This document shows, piece by piece, positions 22,733 to 34,700 of a stretch of 64,000 nucleotides of DNA. The stretch lies in NCBI RefSeq assembly GCF_028769735.1, contig NC_088177.1, positions 12,402,599 through 12,466,598 of the forward strand, read 5' to 3'. The position numbers and the translations under genes are program-made. Every line of letters begins with the position of its first letter. Positions within the stretch are counted from its first letter, which is position 1. The notes under the pieces are model-generated. The model was not told the origin of the DNA. It ran no database searches and saw only the letters and a program-made list of their open reading frames with translations. Source of the DNA: Zonotrichia leucophrys gambelii. Lineage: Eukaryota > Chordata > Aves > Passeriformes > Passerellidae.

Positions 22733-24162
22733 ACAGGCAGCCCGGAGCCGCCGTTACCCTGGTGAACAAGGGCCCTGAGGGCCAGTGCCACACGAGCAGG
22801 TCAGGGCCGCCATTTTGCTGGTGTAGAAGGGCCCTGAGGGCTGTGCCACATTGGCAGCCCGGGGCTGCCATTTCCCTGGTGAACAAGGGCCCTGAGGGCT
22901 GGTATGTGGCCATGCCACATTGGCAGCCTGGGGCTGCCATTTCCCTGCTGTATAAGGAGCCTGAGGGCCGGTGTGGCTGTGCCACATTGGCAGCCATTTT
23001 CCTCATGTACAACGGCCCTGAGGGCCAGTGCATGGCTGTGCCACATTGGCAGCCATTTCCCTCATGTACAACGGCCCTGAGGGCCGGTGTGTGGCTGTGA
23101 CACATTGGCAGCCATTTTCCTCATGTACAACGGCCCTGAGGGCCGGTGTGTGGCTGTGACACATTGGCAGCCATTTCCCTCATGTACAACAGCCCTGAGG
23201 GCGGTGTGGGCTGTGACACATTGGCAGCCATTTTCCTCATGTACAACGGCCCTGAGGGCCGGTGTGTGGCTGTGACACATTGGCAGCCATTTCCCTCATG
23301 TACAACAGCCCTGAGGGCTGGTGCGTGGCTGTGCCACATGGGTGGCCTGAGGCCACCACTTCTCTGGTGTACAAGGGCCTGAGGGCTGGTGTGTGACTGT
23401 GACACATTGGCAGCCATTTCCCTGGTGTACAAGGGCCCTGAGGGTCAGTGTGTGGCCATGCCACATTGGCAGCCCAGGGCCGCCATTTCCCTGCTGTACA
23501 AGGAGCCTGAGGGCCGGAGCGTGGCTGTGACACATTGGCAGCCATTTCCCTGGTGTACAAGGGTCCTGAGGGCCGGAGCGTGGCTGTGACACATTGGCAG
23601 CCATTTCCCTGGTGTAGAAGGGCCCTGAGGGTCAGTGTGTGGCTGTGCCACATTGGCAGCCCAAGGCCACCATTTCCATGGTGTACAAGGGCCCTGAGGG
23701 CTTGTATGTGGCCATGCCACATTGGCAGCCCGGGGCTGCCATTTCCCTGCTGTACAAGGAGCCTGAGGGCCAGCGTGTGGCTGTGACATATTGGCAGCCA
23801 TTTCCCTGATGTACAACGGCCCTGAGGGCTGGTGTGTGCCTGTGACACATTGGCAGCCATTTCCCTGGTATACAAAGGCCCTGAGGGTCGGTGCGTGGCT
23901 GTGCCACATGGGTGGCCTGAGGCCACCATTTCCCTGGTGTACCAGGGCCCTGAGTGCTGGTGTAAGGCCGTGCCATATGGGCAGCCTGGGGCTGCCATTT
24001 CCCTGGTGTACAAGGGCCCTGAGGGCTGGTGTGTGACTGTGACACATTGGCACCCGGAGCTGCCATTTCTGTGGTGTACAAGGAGCCTGAGGGCCGGTGT
24101 GTGGCCACACCACATTGGCAGCCCAGGACCACCATTTCCCTGGTGTACCAGGGCTCTCAGGG
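22733..24162. repeat. 1.4-kb minisatellite between UNC80 and MAP2
   Basis: About 22 tandem units of 57-72 bp built on CCCTGAGGGC, then TGTGGCTGTG, ACACATTGGCAG and CCATTTCCCT, then GTGTACAAGG. Short units (about 59 bp) and long units (about 70 bp, with an added CCCGGGGCTG) alternate and cluster, suggesting several rounds of expansion. Since 57-72 bp is not one multiple of three, the ORFs of up to 292 codons across it shift frame relative to the unit and are by-products. It is GC-rich against AT-rich surroundings. Confidence 0.95.
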
Positions 24163-24198
24163 ATCCCTGATCCAGGGACCTCGATCACATGTCCTGAC

Positions 24199-24425
24199 CA
24201 CAGAATCGCAGAGCCAGTTTGGTTGGTAGATCATCTCAAGACCTCTGAGATTATCGAGTCCAACCAACAGTATGAACCTACACCACCTTGTCAACCAGGC
24301 TGTGGCACCAAGTGCTACGTCCAGGCTGTCCTTAAACACCTTCAGGGACTGTGACTGCACCACCTCCCGGGCAGCCAGTTCCAATGTCGAATCACCCTCT
24401 CAGAGAAGAAATTTGCACCCAGTAG
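24199..24425 (-). mobile_element. CR1 LINE 3' fragment
   Basis: The plus strand reads CACAGAATCGCAGAGCCAGT, then a TTGGTTGG...GAGTCCAACC segment and CACCACCTCCCGGGCAGCC, the reverse complement of avian CR1 3' ends (which finish in ATTCTATGATTCTGTG). About 225 bp, 5'-truncated and diverged. It lies between the minisatellite and the MAP2 poly(A) signal. Confidence 0.75.
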
Positions 24426-24644
24426 AGAAATACTGACCCGCAGAAGAGGGTGCAAGCCATAAAAACTGATCCTTTTGTATAAAAATGAAAGGGATTGGCT
24501 GAACAATACAACTGGATCTGCTGTGACTGCTTCTGGGCAGACTGAGGGCCATACCAGCAGGTGCTGGATGTGCAGGGCTTGGATTCAGGAGGAGCTGGAT
24601 CACAAACACACGAAGGTAACACATGCAATTAGATGACAAGCGAG

Positions 24645-24650
24645 TTTATT
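24645..24650 (-). terminator. MAP2: MAP2 distal poly(A) signal
   Basis: The plus strand reads TTTATT, giving AATAAA on the MAP2 strand within AAAATAAACTCGC. About 20-45 bases downstream on that strand is a GT-rich run (GTGTTACC, then CGTGTGTTTGTG), a typical cleavage element. Beyond it MAP2-like AT-rich sequence gives way to a CR1 fragment and the minisatellite, which supports it as the gene end. Confidence 0.65.
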
Positions 24651-27245
24651 TTGCAAAACAATCACTATACAGCAACAAATACAATTGCAAATTGGATTGA
24701 AAAACATGAACTACCTACCACCAGCCATTCAAGAAATGCCTCTTTTATGGTAACAGGCTCTAGAATTATCAGAAAAAACACAGGTTTGTAACAGCAGACT
24801 GTATTCCTTGATATCCCAGCAAACAGCATGTTTACTTGTTGGCTTTTTCTCTTTGCTAAAGTTGAAGTGGCTTTTATACGCTTGACTTTTCCCAGTGTGA
24901 AACTAATTTACCTTCCTGCAGTGGGAATTGCTGGAGTTGCAGAGGGAATTGCTTTAGCAATCTGACTAGTGAGTGAACTCACAGACACCTAGGCTAGAAA
25001 TCTACCAGCACTGATTTTCACAGCTAATGTGATCTACTCTTCAAGGCATTTGCCTTTGAAGGGACATATACTTGGGTTTCAAACAGTATTTATTCCAGCA
25101 TGGAAAAAACTTCTGCTCATGTGGTAGCCAACACAGGCTGCCTTTTGACTCCCTTTGAGTCATGTATTTAGGCAAACTTAGACGTGTGAGCAGTCATGAT
25201 GAGGTTACTACTGTACCATAGCAGAGGACTGAATAATTAATTCCATTTACTGCTGTACAGTGAAAATATATATTGCCCTTGTGGGCTCATAATTTTCCTC
25301 ATCAGGTTGAGTTTTTCCTTTACTCTTGCTGGACAGAGGTTTGCTCAACTTTGATTTGTTTCAGCTTGTGGTTACATAGAAACAGAACTCTGCAGATGAG
25401 GCAGAAGCACTCTTTCATCTCTACAACCCGATGGATTATTAAATGTGGGGTGCTCCCCTAGGTACCCAAACAAGGTTTCACCATTCCTTTTGTCTGGATT
25501 ACCTCTGCTTTGTTACACAATTGGGTCTCAGGCACCCAACAAACCTGCTGGCTCAACATGCCTGTGGAAAAGAAACACAACAGATGCAGTTTCCAGGAAG
25601 CTGGCTCTATCTTCTTTAGTGGGCATTACATATTTACAAACTGTTGTTTTTAAAACGAACACTCTTCTTGAGAAAGTTAAGATTAATATGAGCTTTTCAG
25701 TGAACATCTAGAGTCATGTAATATAACTTGGTTTTTTTAATTATTATTCAAAAGCACAAAACTCTTAATTTCTTTTTATCTAACTCCACAGCATTCTAGG
25801 ATTCTTTCTATGGAAGGATGATAATGATTACAAAGGTCTTTGCTTCAGTCAAAACAAGAAAGCTCATTTTAATGCATGAAATAAATGACTTGGTGTGTTA
25901 CACACTCTAACTTTGGACTCATAGGTGGATTAACTAAGCCTTATTTTCTAGAGTATGCCAATTTTAAAAGCAGAATAAAAACACTTGCGTCTCAGATTAA
26001 CACTGTTTTCATGAGATGCTGCTCGGGTTCAGAGAGCAGAGGTTCAGTAGTACCAAGTTTTTCTCCTACACTGGCAAAAGGCATAGAAAGAAAAACCACT
26101 GCAAAGCTAATTTATATTATTGATAGCATAATCAGAGCAAAGTGATACAAATACTGTCAGTTTTCCTTTCTGTCTGTTGTTTTTCTGAAAAAATGGGAAG
26201 AAGATTTTATTGCACCTCACTTGACGCTGTTTCCATGTGAATTCTTAGGATTACTTTAAGCAGAAGTGTAACAAATACAAGGCAGAAATCAGAATCCTCC
26301 AATTGCACTTGGGATGGTTCTAAACTCACTGTCCTTTATATGAAACAACTGACTTACAGTGTTAGGTACTCTGTTGTGTGAAAAAGCTTTTTGCAGAGCT
26401 GAAATGTCATGTGTGGGGCTGTCAGAAGTTCATATTCAGAAGTCTGAGAGATTTAACCACTCTGTTTTGTGTTTGTACTGCTGTAGCAGCTTAGCCAAAA
26501 CCCCACTTTGGCCCACTGAATATTTCCTGACCAGTAACTGCATTACTACCTGAATGTAATGATGGGGAATCCTGTGCCATTAATTTTTAGAATCTCCACA
26601 GACATAAAAATCTCTGTGAGACTTTTCAGACCAAACCCCAACACACATACATACACACACACATGAAAATTAAGAAGGAAAAAGAACAGATTGAAAGTTT
26701 CCAAACCACATCATTAACCTAATACATACATCAAGTATAGCTCAACTGACAGTGCAAAGTTCAGTTAGGAGGTTTCAAAAGGAAAAGATAAAACAATCTG
26801 CAAGAATGTAAACTGCTCATTCCTTCATGTCTCATGTACATAGGGCACCAGCAGGTGATGATCTGCTGCTGAGGATCATCCCCATCACCAGTGTTCTCTC
26901 AGGTAACTCCACTAGATCTGTTGGTTGTGCATCTGCCTTTTATCTTTCATGCACATTTTTTCTTACACTTTTTATAGTCCATATAATTCCACTTTGTTCA
27001 GATTTTAAGATGCCCTATTTAATTGATGAATCTCTATGACAACCAGTCTAGGGAGCTGATTTTTATTTATTCATATATTGTTAGTTACAGGCATCTCTGC
27101 TATGATTATCACTGTTATCTGAGTGCCTGAGTGTACATGTGAGACATCACTAAAGGAGTGGAAACAACATCTTAATATTTTTTCTGTGTTTCAACTTTAG
27201 CAAAAGAAAAACAATAAATCAAACATTCATTGTTACTATGGGAAT

Positions 27246-27357
27246 GAAGAAAAAGATGAGGAAGGAAGGGAGGGAAAGAGAAAGGAAAGAAAGAAAGGAA
27301 AGAGAGAGAGAAAGAGAGAGAAAGAAAGAGAGAAAGGAAAGAACGAAAGAAAGAACC
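27246..27357. repeat. GAAA/GGAA purine microsatellite in MAP2 3' UTR
   Basis: About 110 bases are almost pure purine on the plus strand (GAAAG, GGAAG and AGAG units), so the MAP2 mRNA would contain a long CU-rich tract. A smaller GGAAG cluster follows at 27458-27482. CU-rich tracts in mRNAs bind PTB- and PCBP-type proteins; that role here is inference. Confidence 0.85.
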
Positions 27358-28577
27358 AAACTATTGTGGATTTTTTAAAAATCCGTAGTCCAAACTCAGC
27401 CTTCTTTGGAGACTCTTTGACAAACATCTGGACCCCACAAAAATCATTTCTTTGTGAAGAAAGGAAGGGAAGAAGGAAGGAATCCTTTTTCTAGCATCAC
27501 AGAATAGACTTGCATCTGTCACTAAAACAGGGTCACGGCTTTTAGTTGTTACAGAAAGCAACTTCATGCTACAATTTTCATCTTTTTTAAATGTATTCTT
27601 ATGAATAGGGAAAAAAACCCCTGCTAACATCTACTTTTACATACCTAAAATTGCAACACCAAAGGGTGCAAGAGACACAGATACTGTGAATAAAGAAGTA
27701 GAATATTCAAGTATATGAGGAGGGCGTATCACAAATGGCCACAGAGAAATATATATATCTATAATACTGTATCAAACAGATGGAAAGAATGTGGAACTGG
27801 TGGTATGCACACAAATCTAGCTGCTTAACCAACTTTTCTAATCAGACACAAGTCTGTTGGGGTATGAGCGCTCGCTTTCAGCAGCTTTTTTACGTCACTT
27901 CCCAAAGCACAATTCAAATGTTTTCAGCTAGTATTTTTAGTTATTATTTAAATAATTTATTGGCTTTTCAGCTATACACTGACATAATTAACCAGGTTCA
28001 AAAAATGTTAATAACTTAATTCAACTTTTGTTCTACTCATTTATACAAAGAAACATTTTTTTTTAATTAAAGTTGAATTTCCCTATATGCCCTTCCTTCT
28101 GGTAAGCAGACCATTAATTTAACCTGTAATAACTTACAATGGGCAACTTTTCTTTTTTATTTCCCCATCTATCAAAAGAACTGTGAAATGAGCATCTTGG
28201 GATATTAACAAGGCTCTTCAGAAAGAGGTGGATGGCCTTCAGGCACATGAAAGGTAAAAATGCATTTTTATCATACTACAGTACTCCATGCAAGACAGAG
28301 CAGAGCAACAATAATTGTCCAATGTAACATACCGCTGTATACCCATATAAAGCCAGTGTCTTCCTGTTGTAAATGGAGGTCAGGCCAATTTCTGCATCTA
28401 TGGAATTTATTTTTTTTTTCTGTTTTTTTCTTTTAAACTGTATGGTAACTACAAGTCTTGGGATGTAACTTAGTTTTAGACATGGTAAAGAATGAACGTG
28501 ACACCTGCTCTGAGCCCATTCCTGCCAAGAGCTCATGCCTAAATATTATTACTTCATACAATGCAAAATGAGCAAAT

Positions 28578-28793
28578 TCATAACCCCTGCTTGGCAAGGG
28601 CTGCTGTGACATCTTCAGCAAGGGTAGCAAGCTGGGGTGATTCAAGCAGGTTGATGCTTCCGGAGGATGAGACGTTGCTGAGTCTGCGTGGCGAGGCCAT
28701 GCTGGACCTGCCCGGTGACTGCGTGATGATCTCAGCCCCGTGGTCAACACGGGCCTTGGCGTGCTCTCTGAAGTTCAGCTTCTGGCTGTCAAT
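28578..28793 (-). CDS. MAP2: MAP2 terminal coding exon
   Basis: The exon follows acceptor ctggagcag and has 71 codons plus TGA (28580-28578): [20 protein letters not shown], then [31 protein letters not shown] and the end [16 protein letters not shown]. The C-terminus is essentially identical to mammalian MAP2 and closely related to that of tau. The 3' UTR follows directly. Confidence 0.98.
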   Translation of the reverse strand: MDSQKLNFREHAKARVDHGAEIITQSPGRSSMASPRRLSNVSSSGSINLLESPQLATLAEDVTAALAKQGL

Positions 28794-31700
28794 CTGCTCC
28801 AGGAAAAGAAAGAATTTCACACATTATATGTTCACTAAATTACCTTGTTATAGATCATCATTTGGGCATCATTTTGCTTATTTTTAAAAACCATTAGAAG
28901 GATCTAAGCTTCTTTGCTCCTCAGAAAATTGTATTTTCACCTTGTTTAATAGCTACTGGTGTACTATGTTACATTCTCTTACCATTTCTGTCTCTGATGG
29001 ATGCTTTAAAGAGAAGTTCCTAGCTGTACAAATATCATAAGCATTGTATGGGCACTATGATTTGTTTTAAAAATCTGTATTTTCAAATGTTTGTGGGAGT
29101 GATCTTACTTTCAGGATGTTTTCCTCCTGTTTCACAATGGAGTCCTCCTCACAGATCATACCTCATATCTGTGCTGTCCCTCAGTCCCAGACAAGGGACT
29201 TTAGGGGGAAAAGACAGTGCACAAACTACATGACATTTCACTCTCAGCTTAGATGCAAATACAAGATGGGTCATTCCAAATTTCCAAGGGAACAAATTGG
29301 TATATGAGTGTGCTTGAAAGAGGACAGACAGGTGTTTCCTACTCAATTCAGAGCCAGCAGTGAATTTAGAGCTCTAGTAATTTCACCGGGCCAGGGGCAC
29401 AGTGGGAGCCTTTTCTGACAGCTGTTCCTTTACCTTGACGTTACCACCACCAGGTACATGGTGGGCATTTTCCAGTGAACCAACTTTAGCCTGAGCTTTT
29501 TCTTTGAAATCCAGTTTCACACTCTCAATTTTCACACGCCCACCTCCTACAGAGGAAAAGGAAACACAGATTAGAAAATTGAAATGGCGCAGGAGAAAGT
29601 GTGAGCGCACTCATGCTTCAGGTCACACTATCTTCCTTTTAGTTGAGATCTAATGATTTTTAAGAAGCACAGAATGATGTTCTGCATGTTCAGTAACATA
29701 AAATCTTCAACATATATTTAAACTGTAAGCAGGTGCTGCAGTCCTACTGGTTTTCATGGCATTTAAGCACATGCTTAAGTATTTCACTGACTTCAGCCTA
29801 TATTTCAATCTTATGCCGAGCACCATCCTTTGGCAGTATTTTTTCATCACCTCCCTAAACTAGGTGGTCTCATACCTTTATGTCTTTATATATTTAGTTA
29901 AGTAATGTATTTTTATTACTAAAGAGTATTTCTTTTCTCTTTGACTGTAAAAGAGAACAGTATCATCCATGATTCTGAGCTCAAATAACAGTATTGAGTT
30001 CTTGTTTTGTCCCACAACCCATAAATTCCCACAGTACCTGGTTTGTGGTGGATATTCTTGAGCGAGCCACACTTAGAAGTCACATGACTCAAGTCAATCT
30101 TCTTGGTTACAATTTGTACCTGCCAAAAGTGCACACATACAAAAATTACAGGAATGAAAAGAATAAAATAAAAAATTATGTTAAAAGCCAAGCTCTGCAG
30201 AGAAAGAGTGAGAGGCTTCTATAAACCACTGGAAAAGGAGAAATGGTTAGTAGAACACAGACCATGCCACAAAAGAGGAAACCTCCCACCTAGGGAGATG
30301 ACAAAGCTGGGTTAAAGCTTTACTATTAGCAAAATGAAGAGGAGGATGAAGGAGATCAGCTTGTGGGTTCTTTCTAAAATGTTTCTGAGCCTCCTCCTTT
30401 CAGAGTGGGTGCTCCAGAGCCCTGCACACAGCAGGACCCATCCCATTTGCTTCTGTCTCGATTATGCATCCTGGCAACCAGGATATTTTGGTGACTGCTT
30501 TCTTCTCTACCATCTGTTTTTTATTTTTCTGCATCTATATATGGTATCCATTTCCTGTCAATCCACTATGCAGAGTCTGAGTAATCTACACATGTGCCTC
30601 CTGCTGCTGTACCTGAGCAGCTGAGGTTCAGCCAGCTGGCTCAGTGCTCACTGCAGAGCAGCAAGTCAGGCACCCTCCTTCCTCCTGCTGCCACCTTGCC
30701 ATGGCTGTGCTGAGCCCAGCTTGGGAACAGACAGACAGTGACATTCCCAAGTAACTCCAAGATATGGCCCACGGGCACTGAGCTGGCAAGCCCCAAGAAG
30801 TCACAGCCAGCCAGGAGCTCCAGGGTAACTGCAATGCCACTGGCTTGCTCACCACACCCCCAGTGGCTTAGGCCAGCACTGGCTGCTGTATTGACCCTGC
30901 CTGGATTAGACATGCCCACACCATCAGCTCTTCTGTCTCAGGGGTGATCATTTCCATCAGGGCAGTCATAGCCACCTTGCTACTCCAGTGTGCCCAAAAA
31001 AACAAGGAGGTGTCTGGTCAAACCCTGGGTCACGTCAGTTTCTTATACTGGAAGGATGCTGTGACATCAGCACTCAGCATGCTGGCTGATCACACCCTCT
31101 TCTCTGAGCTTTCTTTGTCCTCCTGTTTTATTTTTCTTCTTTCCCTCTGCTGAATGCACATAACTGAAAGGTTAGCTGAGGAAGAACTGGTGCACAGAAA
31201 ATGCCCAGTGGGGAGGCTGGAGTCTCACTGTGTGCTGCAGTCTCTTTCTGGAAATTACTTTCTTGGGCTCCTCCCATGAAAGAAAGGCACTGAACCATTT
31301 TGGCTCAGACTGCACTTTCACTTGGGCATTTAGAGATAACCTTTATTTTATCATTTAGAGATAAACCTTCTTTTATCACTTACAGATAACCCTTCTTTTA
31401 TAATTTCCTTTCCCTGTCCAAGTTCTGAAAATGTTTTGTGCTCTGTGGGGAAAGATCAGGAGGCCACCACCGCAAACACAGGGCTCACGCGACCACCAGA
31501 CAAACTCACACGTGAAACAGCAGCAAGAAGGAAAGCAGTGCTCAGAGGAAGGGAGACAGAGGCTTCTGCCTGTGTGAGGTGCTTCACCACAGTGGAAGTG
31601 CCTGTTCCCAGGGTGTCCATACTACTTACATTTCCTCCCCCCGCAGAATGTTTGATGTTATCTCTGGAACCACACCGGGACTGAATATCGCTAAAATCGA

Positions 31701-34700
31701 TCTTCTTGTTTAAAATCCTAACCTAAAAGGAATTGGAGGTAACTTACACATACCATACACACACTCAGTTGGGGGTGCAGGACAAGGAAACCAGGGTAAT
31801 TTGCCTCCTACAGTGACTCCTTCTTCTGACACTTATATTGAAATGTGAGAAAATAAACCCTGTCAATCTCTTAGTATGTTCACACAGCATCTGTAAATAC
31901 ATTGCACTGTTCTTTTTCTACCTCACAAAGTGGTGGTGAGATACAAAGGGGAAAGTTCTATACTGGGAGGTATGAGAGGCGGCTTTTCCCTGAAAAAATT
32001 AAAGAACTCCGTGCTTGCTTAGGCTGGGCCTGGTCTTTGGACAGCCTGTCCTAGGGTCTACTGAGGGATATTCAGTGTTTCTACTGAACTGGCCACAAGA
32101 AGATGGGAACCCACCTTCCCACAGCTCAGCACTCCAGCCTTTGATGCAGAAATCCCAGATCCAGCCAGCACAGGCTGAAATCCTGAGGTATTTTAACCCA
32201 CCAATGATGACAGCACCAGCCGACCCCACACAATCGGTAGGTCACCTTCAGAAGGGCAGCTTCAATAGTCAAACTGATTTCTATCTTTCCCCCTCCCATC
32301 TGCTTATCTGTCCAAGTAAACCAACATACACTGAAATATGAAAGCAAATGCCTTTGGAATTTCATGCTTGTGCTTTCTTTCAATATGATATTTGTTTAAA
32401 AATGTACCCAAGTACTATATGAGACACATGTCACATCAGTTACAGAACCACACATCAGATGCGCATTCAGATCTGGCTCTCAGACAGCTTCTGGCTAGAT
32501 ACAATTGGGCAAAACAGAAGGAAAGCCTTCCTGGCACTTTCTGAGCACATCTCTCAATGATGGATCAGCAGCACTTCTTAGCTATGGCCACAGGGATTCA
32601 TCTGCTCTGAAAATGCTGACTTATGGGTCATGGCAAGACCTCTGCACTCCGGGCCTGTAGCTTAAAATGGAGCCAAAGCAAGGTGAAAAGTTGAGAGAGT
32701 GCCTTTGATCAAGTGCCTAAAGGCTGACTTGCACTCAGAAGTCTGACAGTTCATGAGTCTCATGGCCCATGGACCCAGCTAGCAGATATATAAAGAACCA
32801 ATCATCTCAATTATCTCTCCATCTCACTGGGTGAAATGTGCCCCTGTGCAGCAGGGCCAGCAGGAGACCTATGCATCATTTGTGTCCTGTGCTGAGGGCA
32901 GGAGAGAGCCGAGGGACATGCATGCATTCTGCTGCTCATCTGGCACAAGGAGGAACTGAACTGTTCAGGTTTTCCCTGATGATCTGTTTCTCCCTTTCCT
33001 GGGATATAGCAGTATCCCTGCACATATTTAAATCATAACCACCGTCCATAACTAAGTGTTCCACAAATGAACAGGGTTTTGTGTCCTGTAAATAAGGGCT
33101 TGAACTGCTTAATTCATCCATCCTGTATACTCCAGCAAGCCCTATCCCTTCCAGCCAGCATTTTGTCCCAAGCTTTCTCCCAAGTCTGCTGGACTGGGCC
33201 AACAGGCAGTATAATACACAACCAGCCAAGTGTTTGCTGTCTCTGATTGTGGAGAAGGGCTGAGTTCACTGCCTTTACCCCAGTGATGGTGTTATGCTGA
33301 GTCCCTACTTCATACTCTGTGTAAAGGGACTTTCTGTATTTCTCACCACTGCTCCTTTGCCAGCACTGGCTGAAATTGTCCAACAAGTTCCAAATGAGTT
33401 GAGAAAGGCTGAGAATGCCAGCCAGCCAATGTGACTGCAGGAGCAGTTTTGTTTGAGGAATCATTGTAATCAGGAGCGGGAGCTTACCAGAAAGGGACAG
33501 GAACCATTCAGACTAAAGAGAAATTTGGCTTGCAAACAAAGAAGAAACTTTGGCTTGCAAACTGACTATGAAACACTTGAAGCTGGCATCTGGAGGGAAA
33601 TCTTCAACTCTCAGAGCAAGGAATTGCCACATGAGGGAGCACAGCTACAAAAAAATGGCAAACTTTCATGATGGCATTTGATGAAAGGAATTAGATGATG
33701 CAGCTGCCTGCAACAGGGGCAGCACAAACACAATGAGTCACCAGGAAGGTTCTCTGTGTTCCAAATGTGTATGTACATCTTGTGTGTGGGTGGAGGTGTG
33801 GTAGGGATGCACATATATGCACTTCAGTTGTGCTGCAAATTAAATGAAAGATCAAGCCCGCTCATGCTCTCATTCAGGAAAGGAAACATTTTGTGTGTGG
33901 CAAAATGAAAGTCTGTGGCAGAAACAGGGCTGCTTTCTATCCACACTCTCTAGAAATCCCAACAAGATAAGATGTCATGACAGAATCCCTTGTAACCCCT
34001 GTTCTAACCTGCCAGTATGAAGTGGGTACCTTCTCTTCTGATGTGATACTGGTTTGCCCAGGTATGCTGGGAAGGGCCTGGAAGTCAGTATCTGGATTAA
34101 GACGAAGCAGAGGTTCCTCTGCACTTGTCATAATTATGTGTAATTAAACCACGGTGGAAAATTAAAGCCTTACAGACAATGCAATGTTTATTCTTTAAAA
34201 CCATATTGCCCAAGAGAAAACTGGCTTCTGTCTGAAGCCCTGGATGTCTGACAGGCCTTCCCCTCACTCTGTCTTCTGCTGACTCCTCAGCAGTAGTCCA
34301 GAACTGAAGCCCAAGGCAGACTGTGTGCCAGCATGCACACAGCATGGCCCCAGTGACTCCCACTGCTTCCAGAGAGCTCCCAGCAGGGCTGGGAGAGTGC
34401 ACTCCAACACCCACCCATGCAGCTGGAATGCTGCCTGTGAGAGCTCTGGGCAATGGGGAGCATTTATGCATAGTCTGCTGCAAGGAAAACAAGTGCAGAA
34501 GGTATTTTCTCAGAGTTGATTTAGGTGAGGCATATATTGCTCTGCACCCAGAGCAATATATGGTTATTATTAACCATAATAATAACTGGTTAACTGGTTC
34601 CCTTCCTACTCCTTCAGTGGCCTGACTGGCAATCAAAACAGCTGGAGGTCTAAGGGAAGCTTCTACACTAGAGCACAGGGAATAGTTCTGGGTTAAGCTT

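Larger units (their letters stand above)
24625..28577 (-). other. MAP2: MAP2 3' untranslated region
   Basis: About 3.95 kb of AT-rich, non-coding, largely repeat-free sequence between the MAP2 stop codon and a poly(A) signal at 24645-24650. The length resembles that of mammalian MAP2 mRNAs. Other AATAAA hexamers on the minus strand (for example near 28406, 27066 and 26209) could give shorter forms. In rodents the MAP2 3' UTR carries a dendritic targeting element; whether it is conserved here is not visible by eye. The segment includes a long CT-rich tract at 27246-27357 and a CA/TG repeat at 26641-26663. Small ORFs in it look random. Confidence 0.75.

Noticed and set aside
23237..24188. Minus-strand ORFs of 167-292 codons with repetitive Gly/Gln/Pro sequence
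   Set aside because: They are produced by the minisatellite, where several frames on both strands happen to lack stops; unit lengths vary and are not multiples of three.
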